NCBI RefSeq assembly: GCF_016745425.1
Contig: NZ_JAERVK010000007.1
Coordinates: forward strand, 124,001-188,000
DNA length: 64,000 nt
Source of the DNA: Candidatus Methylomicrobium oryzae
GTDB taxonomy: Bacteria; Pseudomonadota; Gammaproteobacteria; Methylococcales; Methylomonadaceae
Direction of reading: 5' to 3'
Shown here piece by piece: positions 19,758-30,267 of this stretch; position 1 is the stretch's first letter, and the number at the start of each line of letters is the position of its first letter. The notes under the pieces were generated by a model. It did not search any database. It saw only the letters and a list, made by a program, of their open reading frames with translations, and was not told the origin of the DNA. A program made the position numbers and the translations under genes.

Positions 19758-22520
19758 TTACATCAACTCATTAAGCAGAACTTGCGCCAATTTTTTTTGT
19801 TCGGCGCTGCCTTTTTCCAACACTTCCGACACAATATCCCGGGCCGACTCATTGTCTCCCATATCTCGGTAGGCTCTGGCCAGATCCAGTTTGGTTTCCA
19901 GTTCGTCCATATCGGTCAGATCGGCTACGCCAGTCATTTCAAGCGGGTCGTCTTCTGCCTCGTCATTTCCGAGCGTAGAGAAATCGAAATCGAAATTGAA
20001 ATCGTCGCCTAAGGCGATCTCCGGCTTGTCATCGTCGGCTTCTTTCGTCAGATTGAACTGGTCTTCGATAGCGAGTGCGAGTATTTCATCGTCTTGCTTA
20101 TTTTTTTCAGCGGCGCTAAATCCCGTATCGAAATCGAGAGGCTCGAAATCAAACTCCTTGTCAGCCGCCGGGGAGAATTGCAGATCCGCCGAATCAGCTT
20201 GACTTTCCTGAACTTCCGACTCGCCTGCAAGGCCGGGAAGTTTATCCAAATCGAAGTCGATGCTTTCATTATTCCGCGGCTCATCCTGCTCAGCCGTTTC
20301 GTCGAAGGAAAAACCTTCGAGGTCGAAATCCGCAAAATCCTGGTCGACAACAGGAGCGGAAGCTTGCGGCGATTCGCTAATTTTCGTAAAGGACGCATCG
20401 AATTCAGAGGTATCGAACGCTGCCGGTTCGAAATCAGCGTCGAACGGCATGTCGAAATCGTCTTGCCCAGGCACATCCTGCTTGGCAAGGCTGACCGCCT
20501 CCGTCTTGCCGGTAACGGAACCGTCTGTATTGGAGGCGGGAGCCGACTGCAAAGCAAATAGGGCCGAATCAGGGCAGATTTCACGTCCCATTTCGGCCGC
20601 TTTTCCCCAGAAAACATTGTCCTGACCCTTACCGGCCGCGGATAATTCTTTTGCAAACGCTTCGAAACCCGACTTATTTTCAGCAGCGTAATAAATTTCC
20701 AGCAACTTCAGTTTGCATTCATCGCGATCGGGATAGTTCGTAACCGCGTTGCGCATCAGCTCTTCTGCCTGTTGATAACGCCCATAGGCCAGATAAACGT
20801 CAGCCTCGGAAATAGGATCGATTTCGCCTTGATCGCTATCGAAAGCATCAAAATCGCTCGGCGTGAACTCGCTCAGGAAAGAACTCTCGCCGACCGGATT
20901 GACATCGTAGGCGGTACTCTCATTCAATGCCGGCACAGAAAAAGTGGAGTCGCTCTCGGGCGCTTTATAAATTATCGAAGGCGAAAACATGCTTTCGGTG
21001 TTGAGCGAAGCTTCGCCTGCCATTTTACGCCGCCGCCACCAAAAAAGTCCCAGCAGCGCCGCAATGCCGGCGCCGCCAATCCCTATCAGATCCAACGGCA
21101 GAGGTTCTTCCACCGGTTCAGGCGCCGGAGCGGAACGAGGAACCGGCTTTTTAACGGCAGCGGGTTCCGGCGGATGCGGCGGCAGCGCCGGCTGTTCCTG
21201 AACAATCGCCGGTGTTGTCGGCTTCACCGGCTGTTCGTCGGCGACGTTCGGCTGCACAGCGGCTATCGGCGGCGCCGGTTGGGCAGGCTGGACGGACGCT
21301 GCCGCCTGTTCTGCCGGCAACGGCTGGGCTGGCGCAGCCGATGCTTTAGAGGCCTGTTGCACCTGGTCTTGCAACGCGGCTAACTGCTGTTCCTTGATCG
21401 CTAATATGGCCTGCATTTTTGCCAGTTGCTGTTCCAGCGCGGCCATTCTTTCCTGCATTTCCCCGTTTGCCTTGTCGCCGGCAGTTCCCGCCTCTGCTTT
21501 ATCCGCTTCGGACTTAACCGCATTCTGTTCCTGGCCCGGGGTAATGACCGCTTTCTCCGCAACATTCGCTTCCGCAGGCGCCGCCAAAGTCAACTGGTTA
21601 TCGATCGGTTTTTCGGCAGGCGTTTCCTGTTTCCGAACCGCTTTCGCCACCTCGGAAGATACAGGCTGTGACCGGTTCTTCCAGGCTTCCCGCTGGCGAT
21701 TGTATTCGGCCAGCGCTTCTTGGTGCGACAATTTGACGACCGCCTCGCGCTCCGGAATTTTGAGCTTCACCTTTGCCAGCAAGGCATTCACGTTGTCTTT
21801 ATAGAATGCCTGCGGATTGGCCTGATAGATCGCGATCATCATTTGCTCGACTGAAACCTTGTACGGCCTGCTCGCTTTCTCGGCAATGGTCCACAGCGTA
21901 TCGTTCTGCCGGGTCGGCCCGTAGACGCCTTTGACGATGTCGTCCTTAGGCACTCGGCGCACCGGGTTCGGCGCCATCGCGGCCGAATCCGGAATCACAG
22001 GACGCGGTTCCGGAGCGTAGGAGGGAGTTACCGGGGCGGTCGGAGCCGGAATGATTGGCGCACTCGCGATCGTTTCGGGAACCCGAGTAACAGGAACAAC
22101 AGGCTGCACATAGGCGGCCGGCGGGTCGACCATCAGCGAGAACTGGCGATAAGAAGTGCCTTTCGGCCAGGTAACCTGCAGCAATAAGTCTAAAATCGGC
22201 TCTTTCAACGCTTCGCGCGACCTGACCTTGATCACTGCCGAGCCGTCGGGCCGGACTGCCGGTTCAAAACTGATGTTCGAGAGGAAATAAGACCAAGGTA
22301 CGCCGCGTTCGTCGAATTTATCGGGAGGCGCAAGGCTGACCTTCACATCGGAAATCCTCTCGCCCGCCGACAGCATCAAGGAAATCTCGGCATCCAGATT
22401 TTGATTGAGGGCCGAATGCAATTTTATTTCCCCTACGCCTAGAGGATAGGCGCTCGCCGGGGCCAATAACGACAATACCGCTAAAGTCCTGGTCAAATTG
22501 CTGACGTTACTCTCTTTCAC
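19758..22520 (-). CDS. fimV: FimV/TspA-like inner-membrane pilus-assembly protein
   Basis: This 920-residue protein has the full FimV layout: a signal peptide (LAVLSLLAPASAYPLGVGEI), an N-terminal periplasmic domain, a LysM-like peptidoglycan-binding segment (DTLWTIAEKASRPYKVSVEQ, about 205-260), a coiled coil (MQERMAALEQQLAKMQAI near 355), one membrane segment (IGIGGAGIAALLGLFWWRRRK near 480), and a long acidic cytoplasmic tail ending in the FimV C-terminal TPR-like domain (LDLARAYRDMGDNESARDIV). In Pseudomonas FimV organises type IV pili and polar signalling. It starts at GTG 22520 and stands alone before asd. Confidence 0.92.
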   Translation of the reverse strand: MKESNVSNLTRTLAVLSLLAPASAYPLGVGEIKLHSALNQNLDAEISLMLSAGERISDVKVSLAPPDKFDERGVPWSYFLSNISFEPAVRPDGSAVIKVRSREALKEPILDLLLQVTWPKGTSYRQFSLMVDPPAAYVQPVVPVTRVPETIASAPIIPAPTAPVTPSYAPEPRPVIPDSAAMAPNPVRRVPKDDIVKGVYGPTRQNDTLWTIAEKASRPYKVSVEQMMIAIYQANPQAFYKDNVNALLAKVKLKIPEREAVVKLSHQEALAEYNRQREAWKNRSQPVSSEVAKAVRKQETPAEKPIDNQLTLAAPAEANVAEKAVITPGQEQNAVKSEADKAEAGTAGDKANGEMQERMAALEQQLAKMQAILAIKEQQLAALQDQVQQASKASAAPAQPLPAEQAAASVQPAQPAPPIAAVQPNVADEQPVKPTTPAIVQEQPALPPHPPEPAAVKKPVPRSAPAPEPVEEPLPLDLIGIGGAGIAALLGLFWWRRRKMAGEASLNTESMFSPSIIYKAPESDSTFSVPALNESTAYDVNPVGESSFLSEFTPSDFDAFDSDQGEIDPISEADVYLAYGRYQQAEELMRNAVTNYPDRDECKLKLLEIYYAAENKSGFEAFAKELSAAGKGQDNVFWGKAAEMGREICPDSALFALQSAPASNTDGSVTGKTEAVSLAKQDVPGQDDFDMPFDADFEPAAFDTSEFDASFTKISESPQASAPVVDQDFADFDLEGFSFDETAEQDEPRNNESIDFDLDKLPGLAGESEVQESQADSADLQFSPAADKEFDFEPLDFDTGFSAAEKNKQDDEILALAIEDQFNLTKEADDDKPEIALGDDFNFDFDFSTLGNDEAEDDPLEMTGVADLTDMDELETKLDLARAYRDMGDNESARDIVSEVLEKGSAEQKKLAQVLLNELM

Positions 22521-22575
22521 AATGCTTACCTCGGTCTACGCCGCGAACAGTTGAAACACTCTGTTAAAGCTTAGA

Positions 22576-23598
22576 CTAGATGTAATTTTTTACCAGCACC
22601 TCGGCGATTTGGACACTGTTCAAAGCCGCGCCCTTGCGGACGTTGTCGCCCACCACCCACAAGTCAAGCCCCAGCGGATGGGAGATATCTTCGCGAATCC
22701 GGCCGACAAAAACTTCATCGTGCCCCGAAGACTCGGTCACTGCGGTCGGCCAGCCGCCGTTTTTTCGTTCATCCACAACCTTTACGCCGGGCGCATGTTC
22801 AAGTAAATCTCTAACTTTTTCAATGCTGATCTTTTGCCGTGTCTCGATATGGACCGCTTCGGAATGCCCATAAAAAACCGGCACCCGAACCGCGGTCGCA
22901 TTGACCTTGACGGAAGCGTCGCCGAGGATTTTCTGGGTTTCCCAAACCATCTTCATTTCTTCTTTGGTATAGCCGTTATCCAGAAATACGTCGATCTGCG
23001 GCAATACATTGAAGGCGATCTGCTTCGGATAAACCTTGCTTTCGATCGGCTGGCCGTTCAGCAGCCTCGCCGTCTGGGTCGCCACCTCGTCGATACCCTT
23101 TTTACCGGTGCCGGATACGGCCTGATAAGTACAGACATTGATCCGGTCGATGCCGACCGCATCGTAAATCGGCTTCAAAGCGACTAACATCTGGATTGTG
23201 GAACAATTCGGATTCGCGATGATGCCGCGGTTTTTATAGTCGGCGATCCTATCCGGATTGACTTCCGGAACAACCAGAGGAATATCGTCTTCATAGCGAA
23301 AATGCGAAGTATTGTCGACGACGATGCAGCCTGCCGCCGCCGCTTTCGGCGCATATTCGGCGGATACCGAACCGCCGGCAGAAAACAGGCCGATCTGTAC
23401 TTTCGAAAAATCGAACGTCGCCAGATCCTCGACTTTCAACATACCGCCCTTGAACGGAATCCGTTTGCCGGCCGACTTGCTGCTGGCCAGCGCATACACT
23501 TCGCCGACCGGAAAATTGCGCTCTTCGAGAATCGACAGCATCGCTTCGCCGACCGCACCGGTCGCGCCAACCACTGCCACGTTATAAACTTTTGACAT
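22576..23598 (-). CDS. asd: Aspartate-semialdehyde dehydrogenase
   Basis: Asd makes aspartate semialdehyde from aspartyl phosphate, the branch point to lysine/diaminopimelate, threonine and methionine. The 340-residue protein begins MSKVYNVAVVGATGAVGEAM with the NADP-binding loop, and carries the catalytic cysteine in IIANPNCSTIQML (about 130) and the substrate histidine in VFYGHSEAVHIE (about 250). I start at ATG 23598 and treat the longer frame upstream as non-coding, because a terminator-like hairpin lies within it. The leuCD operon lies just upstream on the same strand. Confidence 0.96.
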   Translation of the reverse strand: MSKVYNVAVVGATGAVGEAMLSILEERNFPVGEVYALASSKSAGKRIPFKGGMLKVEDLATFDFSKVQIGLFSAGGSVSAEYAPKAAAAGCIVVDNTSHFRYEDDIPLVVPEVNPDRIADYKNRGIIANPNCSTIQMLVALKPIYDAVGIDRINVCTYQAVSGTGKKGIDEVATQTARLLNGQPIESKVYPKQIAFNVLPQIDVFLDNGYTKEEMKMVWETQKILGDASVKVNATAVRVPVFYGHSEAVHIETRQKISIEKVRDLLEHAPGVKVVDERKNGGWPTAVTESSGHDEVFVGRIREDISHPLGLDLWVVGDNVRKGAALNSVQIAEVLVKNYI

Positions 23599-23642
23599 TG
23601 AACAACCCTTGGAAAACAGCCGAAGCACGGCCCATTCTGAAA

Positions 23643-23681
23643 AACAAACGACGGCGGATGAAGCCCCGGCCCCATCCGCCG
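23643..23681 (-). terminator. Terminator after leuD
   Basis: On the minus strand CGGCGGATG pairs with CATCCGCCG around an 11-base loop, followed by TCGTTTGTTTTT. It lies 19 bases after the leuD stop and before the asd start, separating the two transcription units at least partly. Confidence 0.6.
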
Positions 23682-23699
23682 CAGGAAAGGACTTTGGGA

Positions 23700-24335
23700 T
23701 CAGTTCGTGAACAGCCACGGCGCGCGCTTGGCGCGTTTGGCCTCATACTCCCGGATTTTGTCCGCATGCTGCAGGGACAAAGCAATATCGTCGAGCCCGT
23801 TCAGCAAACGGTATTTGCGCGTCTCGTCGACATCGAAGCGAATCGACCGTCCGGCCGGCGTGGTGATCGTTTGCGCAGCCAGGTCGATCGTCAGGCGATA
23901 GCCGGGGACCAGCTCCTGAAACAGGCTGTCCACCTCGGCCGCCGGCAGCGCGATCGGCAAGAGACCGTTCTTGAAGCAGTTATTGTAAAAAATGTCCGCA
24001 AAGCTCGGCGCGATGATCGCACGGAAACCGAAATCTTCCAGCGCCCACGGCGCATGCTCGCGCGACGAGCCGCAGCCGAAATTTTCGCGGGTCAAAAGGA
24101 TTTCCGCGCCTTGGTATTCCGGCTGGTTCAGAATGAAATGCTCGTTCAACGGCCGCGTCGAGCAGTCCATATCCGGCTCGCCGCGGTCGAGGTAACGCCA
24201 TTCGTCGAACAGGTAAGGACCGAAACCGGAACGGCGAATCGATTTCAGGAATTGTTTCGGGATGATCGCATCCGTATCGATATTCGCCCGGTCAATCGGC
24301 GCAACCAATCCAGTTATTTGTGTAAACGCTCTCAT
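23700..24335 (-). CDS. leuD: 3-isopropylmalate dehydratase small subunit
   Basis: LeuD pairs with LeuC to isomerise 2-isopropylmalate to 3-isopropylmalate in leucine synthesis. The 211-residue protein has the swivel-domain markers [15 protein letters not shown] (about 19), [19 protein letters not shown] (about 81) and [17 protein letters not shown] (about 114). Its ATG at 24335 overlaps the leuC stop, giving a leuCD operon. Length and motifs are complete. Confidence 0.96.
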   Translation of the reverse strand: MRAFTQITGLVAPIDRANIDTDAIIPKQFLKSIRRSGFGPYLFDEWRYLDRGEPDMDCSTRPLNEHFILNQPEYQGAEILLTRENFGCGSSREHAPWALEDFGFRAIIAPSFADIFYNNCFKNGLLPIALPAAEVDSLFQELVPGYRLTIDLAAQTITTPAGRSIRFDVDETRKYRLLNGLDDIALSLQHADKIREYEAKRAKRAPWLFTN

Positions 24336-25753
24336 TGACGTACCTCTTTTTCCCAAGTGCTCACATCGACAAAATGACCCGCGATCGCAGCCGCTGCCGC
24401 CATCTCCGGACTGACCAGATGGGTGCGCCCGCCGTAACCCTGACGACCTTCGAAATTGCGGTTCGAAGTCGACGCGCAGCGTTCGCCCGGCTCCAGCCGG
24501 TCCGCATTCATCGCCAGACACATCGAACAACCCGGATCGCGCCATTCGAAACCGGCCTCGGTGAAAATCTTGTCCAGCCCCTCCGCTTCGGCCTGTTGTT
24601 TGACCAGACCGGAGCCCGGAACAACCATTGCCAGCTTGATGCTCGATGCCACTTTTTTACCTTTCGCCACCGCGGCCGCCGCACGCAAGTCCTCGATCCG
24701 GGAATTGGTGCACGAACCGATGAAGATCTTGTCGAGCTTGATGTCGGTAATCGCTTGTCCGGGTTCCAGATCCATGTACTTCAACGCCTGGATCATGCTT
24801 TGCTTCTTGACCGCATCCGCTTCAAGCTCGGGATTCGGCACTTTGTCGTCGACCGAAACCACCAGTTCCGGGGAAGTACCCCAGGTCACCTGCGGCCGGA
24901 TCGAGGCAGCGTCGATATCGATCACCTTGTCGAATTTCGCATCGGGATCCGAATGCAGGTTCTGCCACATCCGTTCCGCCATGAACCAGTCGTTGCCTTT
25001 CGGCGAATAAGGACGGTCGCGGTAATAATCGATCGTCACCTCGTCTACGCCGATCAGGCCCGCGCGTGCGCCGGCCTCGATCGCCATGTTGCAAACGGTC
25101 ATCCGGCCTTCCATCGACAATGCGCGAATCGCCTCGCCGGCAAATTCGATCGTATAGCCGTTGCCGCCGGCGGTGCCGATCTTGCCGATGATGGCCAGTA
25201 CGATGTCTTTTGCGGTCACGCCCGGCCCGGTCTTGCCGTTGACCCGGATCAGCATGTTTTTGGCTTTTTTCTGCACCAGGCACTGGGTCGCCAGCACGTG
25301 CTCGACCTCGGACGTGCCGATTCCGAATGCCAACGCGCCGGACGCGCCGTGCGTGGAGGTATGCGAATCACCGCAGACGATAGTCATGCCCGGCAAGGTC
25401 GCGCCCTGCTCCGGACCGATCACATGCACGATACCCTGGCGTATGTCGGCCATGTTGAACTCGGTGATTCCGAATTCGGCGCAGTTCTTTTCGAGGGTTT
25501 CGACCTGCAAACGGGAAACCGGATCGGCAATGCCCTTGTCGCGATCGGTGGTCGGGATATTGTGATCGGCGACCGCCAGGTTCCTGTCGGTGCGCCACGG
25601 CTTGCGGCCGGTCAGGCGCAGGCCTTCGAAAGCCTGCGGCGAGGTGACTTCATGCACCAGCTGGCGGTCGATATAAATCAATGAAGACCCGTCTTCCTCG
25701 GTATGGACGACATGATCTTCCCATAATTTGTCATATAAAGTTTTACCCGGCAT
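24332..25753 (-). CDS. leuC: 3-isopropylmalate dehydratase large subunit
   Basis: LeuC carries the [4Fe-4S] cluster of isopropylmalate isomerase. The 473-residue protein shows the cluster cysteines in [15 protein letters not shown] (about 347) and [11 protein letters not shown] (about 410), and the aconitase-family segment [19 protein letters not shown] (about 127). [16 protein letters not shown] is the standard LeuC start. It is followed without a gap by leuD. Leucine-dependent control is likely, but I could not identify an attenuator in the 57 bases upstream. Confidence 0.97.
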   Translation of the reverse strand: MPGKTLYDKLWEDHVVHTEEDGSSLIYIDRQLVHEVTSPQAFEGLRLTGRKPWRTDRNLAVADHNIPTTDRDKGIADPVSRLQVETLEKNCAEFGITEFNMADIRQGIVHVIGPEQGATLPGMTIVCGDSHTSTHGASGALAFGIGTSEVEHVLATQCLVQKKAKNMLIRVNGKTGPGVTAKDIVLAIIGKIGTAGGNGYTIEFAGEAIRALSMEGRMTVCNMAIEAGARAGLIGVDEVTIDYYRDRPYSPKGNDWFMAERMWQNLHSDPDAKFDKVIDIDAASIRPQVTWGTSPELVVSVDDKVPNPELEADAVKKQSMIQALKYMDLEPGQAITDIKLDKIFIGSCTNSRIEDLRAAAAVAKGKKVASSIKLAMVVPGSGLVKQQAEAEGLDKIFTEAGFEWRDPGCSMCLAMNADRLEPGERCASTSNRNFEGRQGYGGRTHLVSPEMAAAAAIAGHFVDVSTWEKEVRQ

Positions 25754-25810
25754 AGCTCTTGTGTGTAGTTGGGCCGATGGGTACGGCGGAATGAATAATA
25801 ACGATGAACC

Positions 25811-26527
<717 letters not shown>

Positions 26528-26637
26528 TCAGTTTTAAACTGTTGTAAAATTTGTTAGCTTTATTTGAAGGATGTCTTGACAAAAATTTCTCAATTCGTAG
26601 AGACTAATCACTTCCCAAATAAAAGAGATTCTCTTAC

Positions 26638-27888
26638 TTGAACGACTTACCTCTCGGTTTACTTTGGGCCTTGCTGGCCCTGATGCTCGTCTTATCCTCA
26701 TTTTTTTCCGGCTCCGAGACCGCATTGATGATGCTGAACCGGTATCGGCTGAAGCATCTGGTCAAATTGAAGCATAAAGGCGCCAGCAAGGCCCATCATC
26801 TACTGCAGCGCCCCGACCGTTTGATCAGCCTGATCCTGCTCGGGAATGTCTTCGTGAACATCGCCGCCTCCTCGATCGCCACGGTGATTGCGATCCGGCT
26901 CTATGGCGAAGACGAATCGGTCATTACGATTGCGGCGGTTTTGCTAACGATCGTGGTGTTGATCTTTTCCGAAGTCACGCCGAAAACCCTGGCCGCGGTA
27001 AAGCCCGAAGCGCTGGCATTTCCGGCCGCCTGGATCTACGTCCCGCTTCTGAAAGCCGCTTACCCGCTGGTATTGAGCATCAACCTGACCGCAAACCTGC
27101 TGCTCCGGATGGTCGGCGTCCAGGTCAGCAAAAACAGCCACGAAACCCTGAACAAGGAAGAACTGCGCAGCATCGTCACCGAGGCGGAAAGCCTGATTCC
27201 CTCGCGCTACCAGAAAATGCTGCTCGGCATTCTCGATCTCGAATCGGCGACGGTCGAAGACATCATGACCCCGCGCAACGAAATCTACGGAATCGACCTG
27301 GAACTGCCGATCGAAGAAATCGTCAACCAGATCAGGAACAGCCCGCACACGCGTTTGCCGGTGTATAAGAAAAGCATCGACCGGGTCGTCGGATTTTTAC
27401 ACCTGCGCAATGTGCTGGTAAAAATCAATCAGGAGAATTTCGACAAACAGATGCTGATGAATGCGTTGACCAAACCGGCCTTCATTCCGGACAGCACGCC
27501 GATCCACAACCAGATTCAGCATTTTAAGATGGAAAAGTTGCGGATCGGCCTGGTGGTCGACGAGTACGGCGACGTGCAGGGGCTCGTAACCCTCGACGAT
27601 TTGTTGCAGGAAATCGTCGGCGAACTGGTCACCGACGAAATAACCGTCAAGAAACAACCCGACGGCAGCTATCTGGTCGATGCAGGCATCACGATCCGGG
27701 AATTGAATCGGCTGATGCAATGGGAACTGCCGACCGAAGGCCCTAAAACGTTGAACGGCCTGATCATCGAATTCATGGAAACAATCCCCGAGGAAGGTAC
27801 CAGCATCAAACTGCACGGTTACCCGCTGGAAATCATCCAAAGCGACCAGAGCGCGGTCAAGCTGGTCAAATTTTTAATCGAACAATAA
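26638..27888 (+). CDS. CorB/YfjD-type CNNM-CBS transport-associated membrane protein
   Basis: This 416-residue protein has an N-terminal CNNM/DUF21 domain with three or four membrane segments (LLWALLALMLVLSSFFSGSE and SEVTPKTLAAVKPEALAFPA), a CBS pair (VEDIMTPRNEIYGIDLELP; then LRIGLVVDEYGDVQGLVTLD) and a CorC_HlyC C-terminal domain. Relatives are linked to magnesium/cobalt efflux. The first start in frame is a TTG at 26638; there is no ATG at a suitable place. It is transcribed alone and divergently from adk. Confidence 0.88.
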   Translation: MNDLPLGLLWALLALMLVLSSFFSGSETALMMLNRYRLKHLVKLKHKGASKAHHLLQRPDRLISLILLGNVFVNIAASSIATVIAIRLYGEDESVITIAAVLLTIVVLIFSEVTPKTLAAVKPEALAFPAAWIYVPLLKAAYPLVLSINLTANLLLRMVGVQVSKNSHETLNKEELRSIVTEAESLIPSRYQKMLLGILDLESATVEDIMTPRNEIYGIDLELPIEEIVNQIRNSPHTRLPVYKKSIDRVVGFLHLRNVLVKINQENFDKQMLMNALTKPAFIPDSTPIHNQIQHFKMEKLRIGLVVDEYGDVQGLVTLDDLLQEIVGELVTDEITVKKQPDGSYLVDAGITIRELNRLMQWELPTEGPKTLNGLIIEFMETIPEEGTSIKLHGYPLEIIQSDQSAVKLVKFLIEQ

Positions 27889-27982
27889 AGATAGCCTTAT
27901 GCGGCATGGCACAGTCATCCTGTTTGCGCCAAAACAGGGGTAACAAATAAGGCGAACGCCACGCCGATGCACAAAACCGATT

Positions 27983-28642
27983 TCATTCCCGGCCGGGCAG
28001 AAACGGTACGAAAGTCACGGGCTCGAGTTCTTCAATCTCATAGCCGTTCTCGGTCCTGAACACCCGCTGCAGTTCCTGCCTGCCGCCCCGCCCGATCGGA
28101 ATGATCATCACACCGCCGACCGCCATTTGTTCGAGCAGCATTTCGGGAATTTCGGAAGGCGCCGCCGCCACCAGAATCCCGTCATACGGCGCGTGTTCGG
28201 GCCAGCCCCAGCCGCCGTCGCTGTGCAGATAGCTGATATTCTTCAGCCTCAGGCTCCATAAATGATCCTTGGCCTTCTTATGCAGCGGCAGGATCCGTTC
28301 GACCGTATACACATGGTCCACCAACTGCGCCAGAATCGCGGTCTGATAGCCGCAGCCGGTCCCGATTTCCAGCACTTTGCCGGGACGCCCGAATTCAAGC
28401 AGCAATTCGGTCATCTTGGCGACGGTATAAGGCTGCGAAATGGTCTGGTTGAAACCGATCGGCAGCGCCGTATCCTCATAAGCCCGGCTCGACAGCGCTT
28501 CGTCCACAAAAATATGCCGCGGCGTCCGGCTCATCACATCCAGCACTTTGTTGTTGCGGATGCCCTGTTCGAGCAGGCGCTTGGCCATCCGTTCCCGGGT
28601 CCGCCGCGAAGTCATGCCGATGCCTTGCAAGGTTGAATTCAT
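27983..28642 (-). CDS. pcm: Protein-L-isoaspartate O-methyltransferase
   Basis: Pcm repairs isoaspartate residues in damaged proteins using S-adenosylmethionine. The 219-residue protein shows the family blocks [20 protein letters not shown] (about 44), [16 protein letters not shown] (about 68) and the SAM loop [19 protein letters not shown] (about 90). I start at ATG 28642, which overlaps the surE stop (ATGA). The surE-pcm order is the same stress-repair operon as in E. coli. Confidence 0.95.
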   Translation of the reverse strand: MNSTLQGIGMTSRRTRERMAKRLLEQGIRNNKVLDVMSRTPRHIFVDEALSSRAYEDTALPIGFNQTISQPYTVAKMTELLLEFGRPGKVLEIGTGCGYQTAILAQLVDHVYTVERILPLHKKAKDHLWSLRLKNISYLHSDGGWGWPEHAPYDGILVAAAPSEIPEMLLEQMAVGGVMIIPIGRGGRQELQRVFRTENGYEIEELEPVTFVPFLPGRE

Positions 28643-29397
28643 GCGCAAGCCTCCCCGGAAAGCCAGTTTCTAACCATATTGACTCTATCGTACCAAGTCA
28701 AATCCAATTGCAGCGGCGTAATCGAGACAAACCCCAGGCTGACGGCATGAAAATCGGTCCCCGGCCCCGCGTCCTGCTCCGCACCGGGCGGGCCTATCCA
28801 ATAAATCGACCGTCCGCGCGGATCCCGCTGTTTGATTACCGGTTCCGACTTGTGCCGCTGGCCCAACCGGGTCGCCCGGTAGCCCTGAAGATCGCCGGGC
28901 GCGACGTCCGGCACGTTCACGTTCAGCAGGGTATCGCGCGGCAACGGCTTGTCGATGAGGCGCTTCAACAGCACGACCGCCACCTCGGCCGCCGTTTCGA
29001 AATGCTGCGGCTCTTCGTTGCAGGCCAGCGAAATCGCCACCGCCGGCAAGCCCAGAAAGCGCCCTTCGGTGGCTGCAGCGACCGTGCCCGAATACAGGAC
29101 ATCGTCGCCCAGATTCGCGCCGTGGTTGATTCCCGCGAACACCATGTCCGGTTCCGGTTCCAGGAGCCCCGTAATGGCCAAGTGCACGCAATCGGTCGGC
29201 GTGCCGTCGACTTTGATGAAGCCGTTGTCGGCCACGTGCGCGCGAAGCGGCATTTCCAGAGTCAGCGAATTGCTGGCCGCGCTGCGATTGCGATCGGGTG
29301 CCACGACCGAGATATCGGCATAGGGGCGCAAGGCGTCGGCCAGCGCGGCGAGCCCTTCGGCCAGATAACCGTCATCGTTACTCAACAAAATATGCAT
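28639..29397 (-). CDS. surE: 5'/3'-nucleotidase SurE
   Basis: SurE is a metal-dependent nucleotidase and exopolyphosphatase. The 252-residue protein starts with the metal-binding [20 protein letters not shown] and has [15 protein letters not shown] near 38 and [20 protein letters not shown] near 90, all SurE signatures. It is cotranscribed with pcm downstream, with overlapping stop and start codons. The Smr-domain gene is divergent upstream. Confidence 0.96.
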   Translation of the reverse strand: MHILLSNDDGYLAEGLAALADALRPYADISVVAPDRNRSAASNSLTLEMPLRAHVADNGFIKVDGTPTDCVHLAITGLLEPEPDMVFAGINHGANLGDDVLYSGTVAAATEGRFLGLPAVAISLACNEEPQHFETAAEVAVVLLKRLIDKPLPRDTLLNVNVPDVAPGDLQGYRATRLGQRHKSEPVIKQRDPRGRSIYWIGPPGAEQDAGPGTDFHAVSLGFVSITPLQLDLTWYDRVNMVRNWLSGEACA

Positions 29398-29473
29398 TTA
29401 TGGTTAGCCCAAAAGCGGAATCCGCTATAAAATCTCAAAATATTAGCAACAATGCCCCATAAAATCAGCTTTC

Positions 29474-30043
29474 GTGACAAAAAAAATCCCCGATTCCGAG
29501 GACAGCGAACTGTTCCGTCTCGCCATCGGCAAGGTACGTGCGATCAAGGACGACAAAGTACGGCCGGGTAGCGGCGAAAAACCGAAGCCGTACCCGAAAC
29601 ATCAACCCGCCGAAGCCGAAAGCCGCCTTGCCGAACAACAGAACTACGACCTGGATACGGTCAGCATCGAAGACCGGCTCAGCTATCTGGCGCCGGGGGT
29701 ACAGAAAAACGTGCCCGCCAAAATGCGCAAGGGCCAGTTCGGACTGGACGCCGAAATCGACCTGCACGGCCTGACCGGCGAGGAAGCGAAACGCCAACTC
29801 CTGGCGTTCCTGCAACGCGCGGTGATCGATGGCTGCCGCTGCGTACTGATCATTCACGGCAAGGGCTACCGTTCGCCCGACAATCTGCCGGTTCTGAAAA
29901 ACAGTCTGAACCTCTGGCTGCGCCAGCACCAGGATGTACTGGCCTTCTGCTCGGCAAGACCACAGGACGGCGGGGCGGGCGCAGTGCTGGTCCTGCTCAG
30001 GTTGTCCGAAAAATTCGCCAAAAGAGACGAGCTGCTATTTTAG
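29474..30043 (+). CDS. Smr-domain protein, SmrA/YdaL-type endonuclease
   Basis: This 189-residue protein has an extended charged N-terminus and a C-terminal Smr domain: the DLHGLTGEEAKRQL motif (about residue 95) and VLIIHGKGYRSP (about 117), the two blocks that form the active surface. Smr proteins are DNA- or RNA-nicking endonucleases; bacterial SmrB-type members cut mRNA at collided ribosomes. Which of these applies to this short SmrA-like form is not known. Translation begins at GTG 29474. Confidence 0.88.
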   Translation: MTKKIPDSEDSELFRLAIGKVRAIKDDKVRPGSGEKPKPYPKHQPAEAESRLAEQQNYDLDTVSIEDRLSYLAPGVQKNVPAKMRKGQFGLDAEIDLHGLTGEEAKRQLLAFLQRAVIDGCRCVLIIHGKGYRSPDNLPVLKNSLNLWLRQHQDVLAFCSARPQDGGAGAVLVLLRLSEKFAKRDELLF

Positions 30044-30102
30044 GAAAGATTCGTAGGGTGTGCTGAACGCAGTGAAGCGCACCGAACATTCTATATTCCA
30101 TT

Positions 30103-30177
30103 GTAGGGTATGCTGCGCGTACCATTTTTTAAAGCGTTTTAACAAAAGACTATCAAGGTACGCTCAGCGTACCCTAC
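30103..30177. repeat. REP-like inverted repeat pair
   Basis: The 224-base gap between the Smr gene and truD holds GTAGGGTATGCTGCGCGTACC (30103-30123, 21 bases) and its near inverse ending CAGCGTACCCTAC (30157-30177). A third related half, GTAGGGTGTGCTGAACGCAG, starts near 30056. The pattern is that of repetitive extragenic palindromes that form stem-loops after genes. The rest of the gap shows nothing. Confidence 0.7.
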
Positions 30178-30267
30178 GGAATTTTCCACCCCTACGCACG
30201 CATCGTAAAGCCATGTAAACATGGGCAGAGAATATGAAAGGAAAGACAGATTACCAATGACGACGGC

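Noticed and set aside
24335-25684. A 449-codon plus-strand open frame
   Set aside because: Antisense to leuC, whose cluster cysteines and family motifs are complete.
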